Positions 1 through 7,807 are shown, counted from the first letter of the stretch. The stretch: DNA of 10,718 bases from CAZZCP01 sp964653235 (GCA_964653235.1 CAZZCP010000077.1:1-10718), one strand, 5' to 3'. A program made the numbers and translations. The notes: generated by a model not told the origin, from the letters alone.

Positions 1-118
1 AAGGAAAGCAGAAAAGCCAAATGACCAAATGAGGCTAAAGAAAGCCGAAAAGGCAACAGACCAACAGACCGAAAAGCCAACAGACCGAAAAGCCAACAGA
101 CCGAAAAGCCAACAGACC
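1..118. repeat. Octamer / 16-bp tandem repeat array abutting lptD
   Basis: Three perfect 16-bp units CCGAAAAGCCAACAGA lie at 69-84, 85-100 and 101-116, followed by CC. A one-mismatch copy sits at 45-60 and a half unit CCAACAGA at 61-68. The 16-mer is itself two octamers, CCGAAAAG and CCAACAGA. The same 8-bp register continues leftward as CCAAATGA twice (17-24, 25-32) and GGCTAAAG (33-40), with one 4-nt slip at 41-44. From 37 to 118 the + strand has no T, so the opposite transcript would have no A. The array ends exactly at the lptD stop triplet (118-120). There are no spacers of CRISPR kind and no flanking inverted repeats. Whether it is coding is treated in the next entry. Confidence 0.9.
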
Positions 119-121
119 TAA
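2..121 (+). CDS. Possible C-terminal tail of a gene entering from the left (partial, repeat-encoded)
   Basis: The + strand frame starting at position 2 is open from the window edge to a TAA at 119-121. It gives about 39 residues of a Lys/Gln/Asp-rich hydrophilic tail that begins RKAEKPNDQMRLKKAEKATD and ends PKSQQT. The other two forward frames have a TGA within the first 32 bases. Because the 16-bp unit is not a multiple of three, the repeats are read in rotating frames (TEKPTD, RKANRP, KSQQT). The stop overlaps the lptD stop (shared CTAA at 118-121), as at the other convergent gene ends of this window, which favours a real gene. Against it, a T-free stretch cannot contain stops in any forward frame, so openness alone is weak evidence. 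No family is recognised. Confidence 0.4.
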   Translation, partial: RKAEKPNDQMRLKKAEKATDQQTEKPTDRKANRPKSQQT

Positions 122-2565
122 AGAAACTCGGCAGGTATAAACTTTTTATCTGGAATACCATCAAACACGAGCTCAAAGTTAAAGGTAGTAACCGTATCTT
201 CTTCAGTAATGGTTTGTGCAATGGAAAAAGCCCAGCAGTTTCCTGGTGGTTTTACAAAAAAGCCATAACTGTAGTTTTCAAGCTCCGCTTGAGTCAAAGA
301 GTATTCTGCCCTTCCAGCAAAGTTAAGATAGCGAGTACGAAATATAGATTGCGCAATGATATCTTCTTGACGTGTATCATAATCGACTTCACGAACCCCT
401 CTTAAGATACTAAAAGCTTGTACATAAGCAAGGCTCAATTGGCTTTGTCCTGAATCAGTTAAAAAAGTCATCGATGTAGTCGAGTTCACATGGTTTTGAT
501 AAGGATAATACTGCACTCTTGATGCCAATTGAAATTGATCTAGGTTCAGTCTTAAATCACTGCGAATATCCGAGAAGGCTTGTCGCTGTAAAGGAGCTTC
601 AATGTCACGTGTGGCTTCACGAAAATCAAAGACTTGCAAAAGCTCCCATATTAAAAACTGTCTATAGGTGTAGCTCTCTTCAGAGTTAGTATCAATCGCA
701 TATTTTTTCTCACAATCCTCTAGGCTTTCTGTTGATTCTTCTTTGTTCTCTTGAGACTCCGCCGCTTCTTTTACTCTTTCTTCACAATCTATACGAGCCA
801 GGTAGGTAGAGTAGCCACTCCATCTCTTTTGGGTCCAAATTTGTTTGATACCATACTCAATCACATCACGATCTGTGAAGCGGTCGAAATAATCAAATTG
901 CAGTAACTGAGCATCGTTGATGGCCAAATCTGAGGTATAAGGTAAAAGATCATTGTCATTAAAAAACTTGTGGTTACTTCTTTGGTCCCATGCGATTTTT
1001 TTGTATACCAATTGCGGAATGATTTCATGTTTTATCAACGGATCTGTTTTTTGATTTTCTTCATTGCCATAGACTTTGTTGATATTGGTTAAAAACTTCA
1101 GTTCGGTTTTAAAAAAACGACTCTCAGCTTCATTGTCTTCGGGAACAGCAAACTTATAGGCGTTTTCTTGATAAGATAAGGAGGGCAAAAAATCAAAAGG
1201 CCCCAAATTGAGGGCATAGAAAAGCTTTGGTCTTAAAATCAATCTTTGCCCAGATCGAATTTGATCTACATCTTTATCATAGCTCCCGTCATGATCGATC
1301 ACTGGAATGTAATTGGAGTCAAACCGACCATTGATAGGTTGAGTGGGGTCGATCTTGTCAAAGCTATAGCTGGTCCGCGCAATATTGATGTAATCAATAT
1401 CGAAAGTGTAATACAAGCGGGTGTTTTCAACTTTTTGTGGCATAAGACTGTAACGAAAATTTGGAAACCGATGAACCGCATCTTCATTGCTTGCCAAAGG
1501 GTCGGTTTGTAAAGTGGAAATATAAATGGAAGAATCAATTGTAATTTGTGAGTCTTCATTGTTTTTTGACAATGACATTCTATTTTCAATGGCTGGCTCA
1601 CGAAAGAAAGGAAACTGTACAGGAAAGTCAGCGGCATACTGCAAATCACTGGCAAGATTGATATCCATTTTGTGTTTAAAGTAATAGGGTAGTTCATAAG
1701 AATGTTCGTACATTAAATACCATCGATCGATGGGCCCTATTTCTTGGCCATTGTTCGAGGCTCGTACACGAGTGGATGTTGGAAAAAGTTCATCTTTAAT
1801 CGTGGCAGCTTGAATCATCCCTTTTGAGGTGGGACTCAAAACATAGCGATATTCTCCTTGAAACATAGTGCCGCGAGTTTGAAAACTTGAAATTGTAAAC
1901 GTGGCATCATTACTTCGATTGATTGCCCAGAAGAAACTCTCGGAATAGATATTTCCCGATCTTCTTGATGTTGCGTACTCCGGAAAGAGAAAACCTGTTT
2001 CTCGGTCACTTTTTAAAGGGATGATCAAATAGGGAATCCAAAAAATGGGTACATCAGCAATTTTAAAAAAAGAATTTTTTATACGTGCATAACCTCCAAG
2101 ATCGGCGCGCAGACTACTACCTGTCAATGACCAAGAAGGGGGGCAAGTAGCACATGCGGTATAATGACCATCAATGCTTTCATACTCATTTTCTCCGAGT
2201 TTATAAATGAGCTTTCCTTCAAAACTGACTTGGCCAGATTGCAAATAACCATTATGAATCACGCCTGTGGAGTTTTTGTAATTAAAGTAAACTTTGTTGG
2301 ACTCAGAATAAACAGTGGGAGTGATATAGATAACATTACCGATGGCTTCTATAGTCTTGGTATCAAGGTAGACAAAGGCTTCATCACAAGAAAGATACTG
2401 CTGTTGAAAAATCAATTGTACTTTACCTTTAAGATGAAGTGTATTGTTTGTTGTATCGCGAATCATCTCATTCGCATTCTTTAAAATCAGGCGATTCTGT
2501 TGTGCGTATGCCTGCAATGAAAATAGGCAAAAAATCCAGATGCAATAACTCAAGATGCGATACAT
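118..2565 (-). CDS. lptD: LPS-assembly outer-membrane protein LptD
   Basis: This 815-residue protein is the outer-membrane beta-barrel of the Lpt system, which with lipoprotein LptE inserts lipopolysaccharide into the outer leaflet. A signal peptide is clear (MYRILSYC start, hydrophobic core, cut near AYA-Q at 21-22). Residues about 24-125 form an OstA/LptA-like N-terminal domain, and the barrel follows. The family signature is strong: YTACATCPPSW (136-145), then PIFWIPYLIIP (173-183), RETGFLFP (188-195), and RG...EYRY around 231-241. Mature cysteines are C60, C138, C141, C594, C618 and C777. NCWAF at 776-780 aligns with the C-terminal Cys-Trp motif whose cysteine makes an interdomain disulfide in E. 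coli LptD. An unusually acidic Glu/Ser-rich loop (595-630) lies inside the barrel and holds C618. The ATG at 2565 lacks a clear Shine-Dalgarno but fits the signal peptide. Family length and order are normal, so the assignment is firm. Confidence 0.93.
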   Translation of the reverse strand: MYRILSYCIWIFCLFSLQAYAQQNRLILKNANEMIRDTTNNTLHLKGKVQLIFQQQYLSCDEAFVYLDTKTIEAIGNVIYITPTVYSESNKVYFNYKNSTGVIHNGYLQSGQVSFEGKLIYKLGENEYESIDGHYTACATCPPSWSLTGSSLRADLGGYARIKNSFFKIADVPIFWIPYLIIPLKSDRETGFLFPEYATSRRSGNIYSESFFWAINRSNDATFTISSFQTRGTMFQGEYRYVLSPTSKGMIQAATIKDELFPTSTRVRASNNGQEIGPIDRWYLMYEHSYELPYYFKHKMDINLASDLQYAADFPVQFPFFREPAIENRMSLSKNNEDSQITIDSSIYISTLQTDPLASNEDAVHRFPNFRYSLMPQKVENTRLYYTFDIDYINIARTSYSFDKIDPTQPINGRFDSNYIPVIDHDGSYDKDVDQIRSGQRLILRPKLFYALNLGPFDFLPSLSYQENAYKFAVPEDNEAESRFFKTELKFLTNINKVYGNEENQKTDPLIKHEIIPQLVYKKIAWDQRSNHKFFNDNDLLPYTSDLAINDAQLLQFDYFDRFTDRDVIEYGIKQIWTQKRWSGYSTYLARIDCEERVKEAAESQENKEESTESLEDCEKKYAIDTNSEESYTYRQFLIWELLQVFDFREATRDIEAPLQRQAFSDIRSDLRLNLDQFQLASRVQYYPYQNHVNSTTSMTFLTDSGQSQLSLAYVQAFSILRGVREVDYDTRQEDIIAQSIFRTRYLNFAGRAEYSLTQAELENYSYGFFVKPPGNCWAFSIAQTITEEDTVTTFNFELVFDGIPDKKFIPAEFL

Positions 2566-2590
2566 ATATTGGAATTATCTAAGTTTTTCG

Positions 2591-2624
2591 AAAAAGGCGA
2601 GCAGAAGCTGGCTATCTGCATCGC
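2591..2624 (-). terminator. Intrinsic terminator (or attenuator) between cyclase gene and lptD
   Basis: Read on the minus strand, GCGA-GCAGA-AG pairs with CT-TCTGC-TCGC around the loop CCAG, giving 11 base pairs with two single bulged U residues (plus-strand arms at 2597-2607 and 2612-2624). The hairpin is followed by C and TTTTT (plus-strand A run 2591-2595). This is a standard Rho-independent layout just after the cyclase stop (2637). Only 25 nt separate the T run from the lptD start, so it ends the cyclase transcript or attenuates read-through into lptD. The T run is half of a perfect 12-bp palindrome TTTTTCGAAAAA (2584-2595). Confidence 0.65.
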
Positions 2625-2636
2625 ACAAGGCTGAGC

Positions 2637-5321
2637 TTATTTTGTAGTCATTACAAATACACCATCCCAATTCTCAGGCGGGGGAGATGCAATGAAGTCT
2701 TGAACTCTTTCCATAAAGAGAATTGAGGGACCATCCTCGGGGTCGAGTTGTAAGGCCTTCTCTAATTCGGCTTTGGAAGATTCAAAGTCTTTGCCCATAT
2801 AGAGCTTGTAGGCTTTGTTAAAGTGTTCAATCACTTGCTCTTTGGTCGGATCATTGAAATTTGCTTTTTGAGCCACGAGTTCGTAGATCTTTACAGGTTC
2901 TAATTTTCCTTTTACTCGAACACGATCTACCTCACGACACACAAAATCGTCTTTGACATCTTCGTAGGTAAATTCACTGATCATTATGTGTGTGCCATAT
3001 TGTTTGTTGATTCCTTCTAATCGTGCGCCTAAATTTACGGCATCTCCCATGACTGTGTAAGAGCGTACGGTTTCAGATCCCATATTGCCAACACTCATAT
3101 CACCTGTATTCAAACCAATACCAATATCGATCGGTGGCAAGCCTTGTTTTTTATATTCTTCTTGAAGCTCTGCCAATTTATCCATCATATCCAAACAGCA
3201 CTTACAGGCCATTTTAGCATGGTCAGGGTAGTTGATTGGAGCGCCAAAGAAGGCCATCACTGCATCCCCCATGTATTTATCTAGAGTTCCCTTATTGGCA
3301 AAAACTAGGTCAGTCATAGGTGTTAGGTAACTGTTTAAAAAATCACCAAGTTCTTTTGGATCGAGCTGCTCTGAGATTGTAGTAAAACCACGAATGTCAG
3401 AAAATAAAACCGTCATTCTTTCTTTTCTTCCACCAAGTTCAAGGTTTTTGGCATCTGAAAGAACTTCATCAACAATGGCCGGAGAGACATACTTTTGAAA
3501 GGTTCCTTTTAGCTCTTTCTTTTTTCTTTCTTCAGTAAAATACTTGAAAAAAGTTAAGCTGATATAAAGAGTTGAAACCATTAATAGAGGTAGAATAATG
3601 GCGATAACAATGCCTTCACCAAAAAAGAATTCTTTGTCAGTAAAGTAGATACTGGCTATAGTAGTCATGGTTAAAAGCATCCCCGAGATCGCGCCCATTC
3701 TTGAAAGAGCGAAACTGAGTAAAAGCCCCATTAACAAAACGCTGCCAGCCATATAGGTTTGCTCTAGTGGGTTCGAAGTCAAGAAATCTTGTCTTAAGAG
3801 ATTGTCAATCACATTGGCATGAGTCTCAACCCCTGGAAAATTTTCTTCAAAAGGAGTCACACGCAAGTCATAGACCCCAACTGCGGTGGCTCCGATGACA
3901 AAAATCTTGTCTTTGATCCACTCTGATTTTTTTACTGTAAAAGGTTGGATTAGATTTTCATAATCCATTTCAATTAAAGCTTCATCACCAGGTTTTAAAA
4001 CTTCCCAGGCACTAATGTGGGCAAACATTTTTTGTGGGCCCGCATAGTTGATTTGCAGAGCTCCTTGTGAATTGACTGGAATAGAGTAGTAAGTCTCTCC
4101 GGTTTCGGGATTCTTAAAAGTCATTTCTTTGACTTTAACAAATTCAGGCAGTCTTGGATTGTTCTCAAAATCGACAAATAGACTGTAGTTCTGATCAACC
4201 ATTACTGTTTTAAGGGCAAGAGATGGCATAAATGTATCACCGTAGCGGTAGATCAAATTGGATTTACGAATGGTTCCATCTTTATCAAGAAAGGCATTAA
4301 AGTAGCCACTAAAGCTTGTGGCTTCACGAAAACTCTCAATATTGGTCCAGAGTCGACCAGATCGTCCAATTTGATATTTGAAAGGATAATAACTAAGTCC
4401 TGCAAAATAATCTTCGGCACTCAAATTGGCGTATTCTCCATCAAGCTTTTCTTGAATACTGGGCCAGAGCGCGAGCAATTCAGGGTAATCAGGGTTGGCC
4501 TCTGGCATTAACAAACGGGCACAATACAAGAGTTGCTCATCGCGGATTTTTATATCTAGATCAGCCTTACTCATACCAGGAGATTCTGCAGTAATTTGCT
4601 CTGCAAGAGATTGAATCTTTTCTTCGATGTATTCATAAAGGGGGTCTGGTAGTTCTTCAAAAATACTGGCTTGAGCAATCAGAGGTTTTTCATCATCTTC
4701 TAAATACTCGTAAGCTGCGGTTTGTTCATAAATAATATTTGCACATTGCTCATTCGTATGTGACGGAAACTTATAGCCTTCACCATCGAAATACATTCCC
4801 ATCACCAAGTGCTCATTTCGTTTTTCGATCACTTCAGCAAATCTTTGATCTGTATTGGCTTGATCTAGTTTTTGCACTAAGTAGTCTTTTTGTGCAACAA
4901 AGGCAGGATTTCTTTCAAGCTCAGTCAAGATGCTCAAAGCACGATTCTTTTCTTTCTCAGAAAAGATCATATCAAATGCAACCACAGATGCGCCGTAGCC
5001 TACAATTGTATCAATCAATTTAGCCATCGTGTCGCGCGACCAAGGCCATCTTCCCAAATTTTCAATAGCAGGCTCATCGACACCAAGAATTACAACTCGA
5101 TCAGAACCCCTTCTTCGTCCACGAGCAACCATTCGCCAGTCGATGGTTTTTTTGTGAATTTGTTGTAAGAAGCCAACATCTTCTTTTGCAGTGAAAGTAC
5201 TATCGTCTAAAGCATAATAGAAATCGAAAGTAAGATAGGTCATTAAAACGGTTATGACTAAACCAAGTTTAAATGCAGTTGGAATAAACAAGAAGCTAAG
5301 AATTTTTTTTATTTTTTCCAT
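2637..5321 (-). CDS. Membrane CHASE2-domain class III adenylate cyclase
   Basis: This 894-residue protein probably makes cAMP from ATP in response to an extracytoplasmic signal. Order: cytoplasmic start, one membrane helix (14-36), periplasmic CHASE2 sensor (about 40-515; VVILGVDEPAIENLGRWPWS at 76-95, DKDGTIRKSN at 346-355, IFVIGATAVGVYDLR at 473-487), three membrane helices (about 523-592), then a class III catalytic domain (about 605-820) and a TPR-like helical tail (about 828-870). Metal-binding Asp are D642 (FSDIRGF) and D686 (KYMGDAVMAFFG). K682 and D760 (VMGD) fit ATP rather than GTP, and the transition-state N763 and R767 are present, so the enzyme looks active. The sensor is longer than usual because of a charged helical stretch between about 121 and 330. 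The gene overlaps rsmI by 13 nt and starts at ATG 5321 behind GAAGAGAA. It is likely cotranscribed with rsmI. Confidence 0.92.
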   Translation of the reverse strand: MEKIKKILSFLFIPTAFKLGLVITVLMTYLTFDFYYALDDSTFTAKEDVGFLQQIHKKTIDWRMVARGRRRGSDRVVILGVDEPAIENLGRWPWSRDTMAKLIDTIVGYGASVVAFDMIFSEKEKNRALSILTELERNPAFVAQKDYLVQKLDQANTDQRFAEVIEKRNEHLVMGMYFDGEGYKFPSHTNEQCANIIYEQTAAYEYLEDDEKPLIAQASIFEELPDPLYEYIEEKIQSLAEQITAESPGMSKADLDIKIRDEQLLYCARLLMPEANPDYPELLALWPSIQEKLDGEYANLSAEDYFAGLSYYPFKYQIGRSGRLWTNIESFREATSFSGYFNAFLDKDGTIRKSNLIYRYGDTFMPSLALKTVMVDQNYSLFVDFENNPRLPEFVKVKEMTFKNPETGETYYSIPVNSQGALQINYAGPQKMFAHISAWEVLKPGDEALIEMDYENLIQPFTVKKSEWIKDKIFVIGATAVGVYDLRVTPFEENFPGVETHANVIDNLLRQDFLTSNPLEQTYMAGSVLLMGLLLSFALSRMGAISGMLLTMTTIASIYFTDKEFFFGEGIVIAIILPLLMVSTLYISLTFFKYFTEERKKKELKGTFQKYVSPAIVDEVLSDAKNLELGGRKERMTVLFSDIRGFTTISEQLDPKELGDFLNSYLTPMTDLVFANKGTLDKYMGDAVMAFFGAPINYPDHAKMACKCCLDMMDKLAELQEEYKKQGLPPIDIGIGLNTGDMSVGNMGSETVRSYTVMGDAVNLGARLEGINKQYGTHIMISEFTYEDVKDDFVCREVDRVRVKGKLEPVKIYELVAQKANFNDPTKEQVIEHFNKAYKLYMGKDFESSKAELEKALQLDPEDGPSILFMERVQDFIASPPPENWDGVFVMTTK

Positions 5322-6148
5322 TTCTCTTCACGATCCAAAATCAACTGATAGATCTCTTTCTTTTTTAAGTTCACATCATTTAACAAGTCTTTGACTATTT
5401 CGGATGTGGATCGGTTGAGTTTGAGCAATTTATCGATTCTCTCTTCAATTTCTGCAAAACTCAATTTAGGTCGAGTCGGGGAGGAGTAGATGACAACGAA
5501 CTCTCCTTTGGGTTTATTTTGCTGAAAGTAATCGATCATTTCTTCAATGCTAGAGCGGCGCTTTTGTTCATATTTTTTAGTTAGTTCACGAGCAATAAAA
5601 ACTTCACGTCCGTTGAAAACCTGCTTGGCATCGTTTAGATGTTCAAGCAGCCGATGCGGAGATTCAAAGAAGACCAATTTGCAATGGATGGATTGGTATT
5701 TTTGCATCTCTTTTTTTCGAGATTTTGCCCCCAAAAAGCCTGCAAAAAGAAAGTCTTTGCCGCCAAAAGGGCATAAACTTAAGGCTGTAATCACAGAAGA
5801 AGGACCTGGAACAGAATGAACCTCAATTTCATTTTGATAACAAAGTTCGATGAGTTTAAAGCCAGGATCACTAATTTGTGGAGTGCCAGCATCACTCACC
5901 AATGCGAGACTGTCTCCTTGTTCTAACAGCTCTAAAATTCCTTTGCTAGAATTTGTTTCATTGTGCTCATGGTGAGAAATTAATTTTTTATCTAAAATCT
6001 TATGGTGTTTGAGCAGTTCTTTGGTAATTCTTGTATCTTCACAAGCAATCCAATCAACCTGTCTTAAAATTTCAAGAGTTCTCAGACCAATGTCTTGATA
6101 GTTGCCGATAGGGCTTGCGATAAGATAGACTTGTGGAGTGGGTTTCAT
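5309..6148 (-). CDS. rsmI: 16S rRNA (cytidine1402-2'-O)-methyltransferase RsmI
   Basis: RsmI uses S-adenosylmethionine to methylate the 2'-OH of C1402 in the decoding centre of 16S rRNA. The protein has the tetrapyrrole-methylase (SAM-MT, YraL) fold motifs in order: VYLIASPIGN (7-16), ACEDTR (35-40), HHEHNE (59-64), LVSDAGTPQISDPG (83-96), SVPGPSS (112-118) and FFESPHRL (160-167), with a basic helical C-terminus. At 279 residues it is normal for the family. I place the start at ATG 6148, because AAGGA lies 5 nt upstream and the family begins a few residues before the PIGN motif. An in-frame ATG at 6166 would add six residues (MARRTR) but has only a distant AGGG. The 3' end overlaps the cyclase start by 13 nt, which implies translational coupling. 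The upstream neighbour is divergent. Confidence 0.95.
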   Translation of the reverse strand: MKPTPQVYLIASPIGNYQDIGLRTLEILRQVDWIACEDTRITKELLKHHKILDKKLISHHEHNETNSSKGILELLEQGDSLALVSDAGTPQISDPGFKLIELCYQNEIEVHSVPGPSSVITALSLCPFGGKDFLFAGFLGAKSRKKEMQKYQSIHCKLVFFESPHRLLEHLNDAKQVFNGREVFIARELTKKYEQKRRSSIEEMIDYFQQNKPKGEFVVIYSSPTRPKLSFAEIEERIDKLLKLNRSTSEIVKDLLNDVNLKKKEIYQLILDREEKWKK

Positions 6149-6153
6149 TCTAG

Positions 6154-6158
6154 TCCTT
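6154..6158 (-). promoter_or_regulatory. Shine-Dalgarno deciding the rsmI start
   Basis: Minus-strand AAGGA (plus TCCTT) ends 5 nt before the ATG at 6148, inside the six-residue extension that a start at 6166 would need. It favours the shorter RsmI. Confidence 0.6.
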
Positions 6159-6183
6159 CGAGCCATTGCAGTGTCGCCAGCCC

Positions 6184-6189
6184 TATACT
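6184..6189 (+). promoter_or_regulatory. Candidate -10 box for the STAS gene
   Basis: TATACT lies about 35 nt upstream of the ATG at 6224, in the short divergent gap between rsmI and this gene. I see no matching -35 at 16-18 nt, so the call is tentative. The sequence around it (TATACTATTC / GAATAGTATA) could serve both directions. Confidence 0.3.
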
Positions 6190-6210
6190 ATTCTTAAGAA
6201 AAAGAAAAGA

Positions 6211-6217
6211 AAAGGAG
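6211..6217 (+). promoter_or_regulatory. Strong Shine-Dalgarno of the STAS gene
   Basis: AAAGGAG stands 6 nt before ATG 6224 in a purine-rich leader. It fixes the start there, although the frame is open further upstream, where it runs antisense over the rsmI 5' end. Confidence 0.8.
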
Positions 6218-6223
6218 TTGTTC

Positions 6224-6634
6224 ATGCAAGCAAGAATTCGCATGGCAGGAGATGTAACTATTGTTCAGTTGATTGGATATATTGACTTTGGTAGTTCTGA
6301 AAAATTTCGCGAAGCTTGCTTTCAGGAACTCATTCACAAAAAAGTGGTTTTTAACCTTGAAGCACTTGAATTTGTTGGCTCTAGTGGTTTGACTATTTTT
6401 GTTGATGCCCTGACCGATTTACAAAAAAAATCGAATATAAAACCCAAATTTTGCAATGTCTCCACTGAATTCTTAAAACTTTTTCAGTCGAGAAAAAAGA
6501 CTTTCGACATTTATGACAGTGAACTGCCTGCTACTAAGAGCTATGAGAATCCAGCTGATTTTCCGGTAGTAAAAGTATCTGGTGAGAACAATCAATTCTA
6601 TGCAAAAGCTGGCGACTACAAAAGCGACAATTAA
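6224..6634 (+). CDS. Small STAS-domain protein (anti-sigma-factor-antagonist-like)
   Basis: A 136-residue cytoplasmic protein whose first ~100 residues match the STAS fold (SpoIIAA/RsbV type): an initial beta strand VTIVQLIGYIDF (11-22), then VVFNLEALEFVGSSGL (41-56), the loop that carries the regulatory phospho-serine in this family. S54 is the aligned serine. The Asp usual just before SSGL is replaced by Gly, so phosphorylation control may differ. Residues ~105-136 form a polar tail outside the domain. Family members bind a partner kinase or sigma-regulator, but none is encoded nearby (no HATPase or sigma factor in the window), so the partner is unknown. The gene diverges from rsmI, and its TAA overlaps the stop of the convergent coiled-coil gene (TTAA, 6631-6634). 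Confidence 0.85.
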   Translation: MQARIRMAGDVTIVQLIGYIDFGSSEKFREACFQELIHKKVVFNLEALEFVGSSGLTIFVDALTDLQKKSNIKPKFCNVSTEFLKLFQSRKKTFDIYDSELPATKSYENPADFPVVKVSGENNQFYAKAGDYKSDN

Positions 6635-7788
6635 GCTTCAAAATCGAGCTCGAGTGCATCGGGCAAAAGCTTTGTTTCATTTGTCATTAACTCTTGGTTT
6701 TGCTTTTTGTAGTGTAAAAGTTTCTCTCGCATTTCTTCGATGAGTTTCTCTTGAGCCGAGTTGATCTCTTGCAAAGAATCGAGTTCTTTTTGTGTGTCTC
6801 TTCTTGAAGTCTCATACCTTTTCACTCTATGTTGAAGTTCTTTATTTTCTGAGAACAGCTCGGTATGCTCTGCCTGCAATTTTTCAAACTTACTCTTTAA
6901 GAGACTATACTCTTCATTTAAATCTGTTTTCTGGCTACGAGAATCGACGACCTCTTGTTGCATGCTTCGCAATTGCTGATCATATTTTTTTTCAAGTTCA
7001 TATCGTCTTCTTTCTGCAGCTATGGCACGGTTTTCGGCCAATGTACAGCGTTGCTCGATCTTTTCAAGGGCACGGTTTCTGGCTAAAAGTTGATCCATTT
7101 TAGCCTGCTGGGCTTGTAGTCGAATCTCGAGTGATTGAATGTCTCTTTCGTAAGAGTCAATTAGCCCTTGACGGTCTCTTTCGATACTATCAATTCGATC
7201 TTCATAATCTTGGTACTTTTGTTCAAGTTTAGCATGCAAGCGAGCATTTTCCATTTTCAGTTTCGCGATCTCTTGCTCGTGTAGACTGTTTTTTTGGGCT
7301 AGCTCTTGTTCTTTTAGTTTGCGTAAATTGGGTTTTACAAAGTGGTATACTCTTTTTCGGTAGCGTATGAAGGTTTCTTGTATTTTATGAAGATCATTTT
7401 GCATTGAAGTGAGATCATCTTGACGTTTTGACCACTCATCAGATAATAGTTGATACTTTTTCTCTGATTTAGCCAAAGCTCTTTTGAGTTCATCATTTGT
7501 CTCTTGCTGCCACTGTAGCTTTTGCCGGTTACTGAGTGATGTGTTCGCGATTTCTTCATTTTGTTGTTTTAGACTCAGAATCTTTTCGTAATTGTTGTGG
7601 AGCTTTTGCTCAAGCTCTGAGTTTCTTCGCAAATTCACGGTAAGTCTTGCCATTAAATCTTGATTTTGCTTGAGCAATTCATCGATCGTATGGTTGGCTA
7701 AGAGTTCTCCAGAGAGCTGTGAACTATCAAAAATTTTAGGTGGCACTTCGTTCGGAAGCGCAGGCTTTTCAGAATCCTTCTTGGACAT
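6631..7788 (-). CDS. Long coiled-coil protein, function unknown
   Basis: A 385-residue soluble protein with no signal peptide or membrane segment. After a short disordered start (about 1-30, Pro/Lys/Glu rich) nearly the whole length (about 33-370) is highly charged helix with few prolines or glycines, typical of an extended coiled coil. One break is seen near FVKPNLRKL (about 150-158). The last ~15 residues are acidic and uncoiled (ALELDFEA). ATG 7788 is preceded by GAGG with a 7-nt spacer. Size and architecture resemble bacterial filament-forming or scaffold coiled-coil proteins, but coiled coils give false similarity and I do not recognise a family. It converges with the STAS gene and diverges from a membrane-anchored protein that may share its regulation. 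Confidence 0.85.
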   Translation of the reverse strand: MSKKDSEKPALPNEVPPKIFDSSQLSGELLANHTIDELLKQNQDLMARLTVNLRRNSELEQKLHNNYEKILSLKQQNEEIANTSLSNRQKLQWQQETNDELKRALAKSEKKYQLLSDEWSKRQDDLTSMQNDLHKIQETFIRYRKRVYHFVKPNLRKLKEQELAQKNSLHEQEIAKLKMENARLHAKLEQKYQDYEDRIDSIERDRQGLIDSYERDIQSLEIRLQAQQAKMDQLLARNRALEKIEQRCTLAENRAIAAERRRYELEKKYDQQLRSMQQEVVDSRSQKTDLNEEYSLLKSKFEKLQAEHTELFSENKELQHRVKRYETSRRDTQKELDSLQEINSAQEKLIEEMREKLLHYKKQNQELMTNETKLLPDALELDFEA

Positions 7789-7807
7789 ACGCGGACCTCA
7801 CCTTATT

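Noticed and set aside
45..118. Tandem repeats as a possible CRISPR array
   Set aside because: Units are contiguous 16-mers made of octamers with no unique spacers, and no cas gene is present.
214..405. Plus-strand open frame antisense to the lptD 3' end
   Set aside because: No ribosome-binding site, a TTG start, and it lies fully opposite a convincing lptD coding sequence.
1299..1697. 132-codon open frame on the minus strand inside lptD
   Set aside because: Shifted frame within a well-supported gene; its composition is unlike a real protein and it has no start signal.
2164..2484. Plus-strand 106-codon frame opposite the lptD N-terminus
   Set aside because: Antisense shadow of the OstA-like domain with no ribosome-binding site and no recognisable domain.
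4739..5168. Two overlapping plus-strand frames opposite the cyclase sensor region
   Set aside because: Antisense to conserved CHASE2 motifs; no start signals.
6095..6223. N-terminal extension of the STAS protein
   Set aside because: The extra 43 codons run antisense over the rsmI start and leader, while AAAGGAG at 6211-6217 fixes the ATG at 6224.
7335..7559. 74-codon minus-strand frame inside the coiled-coil gene
   Set aside because: Out-of-frame reading of a Lys/Glu/Gln-rich coding region.
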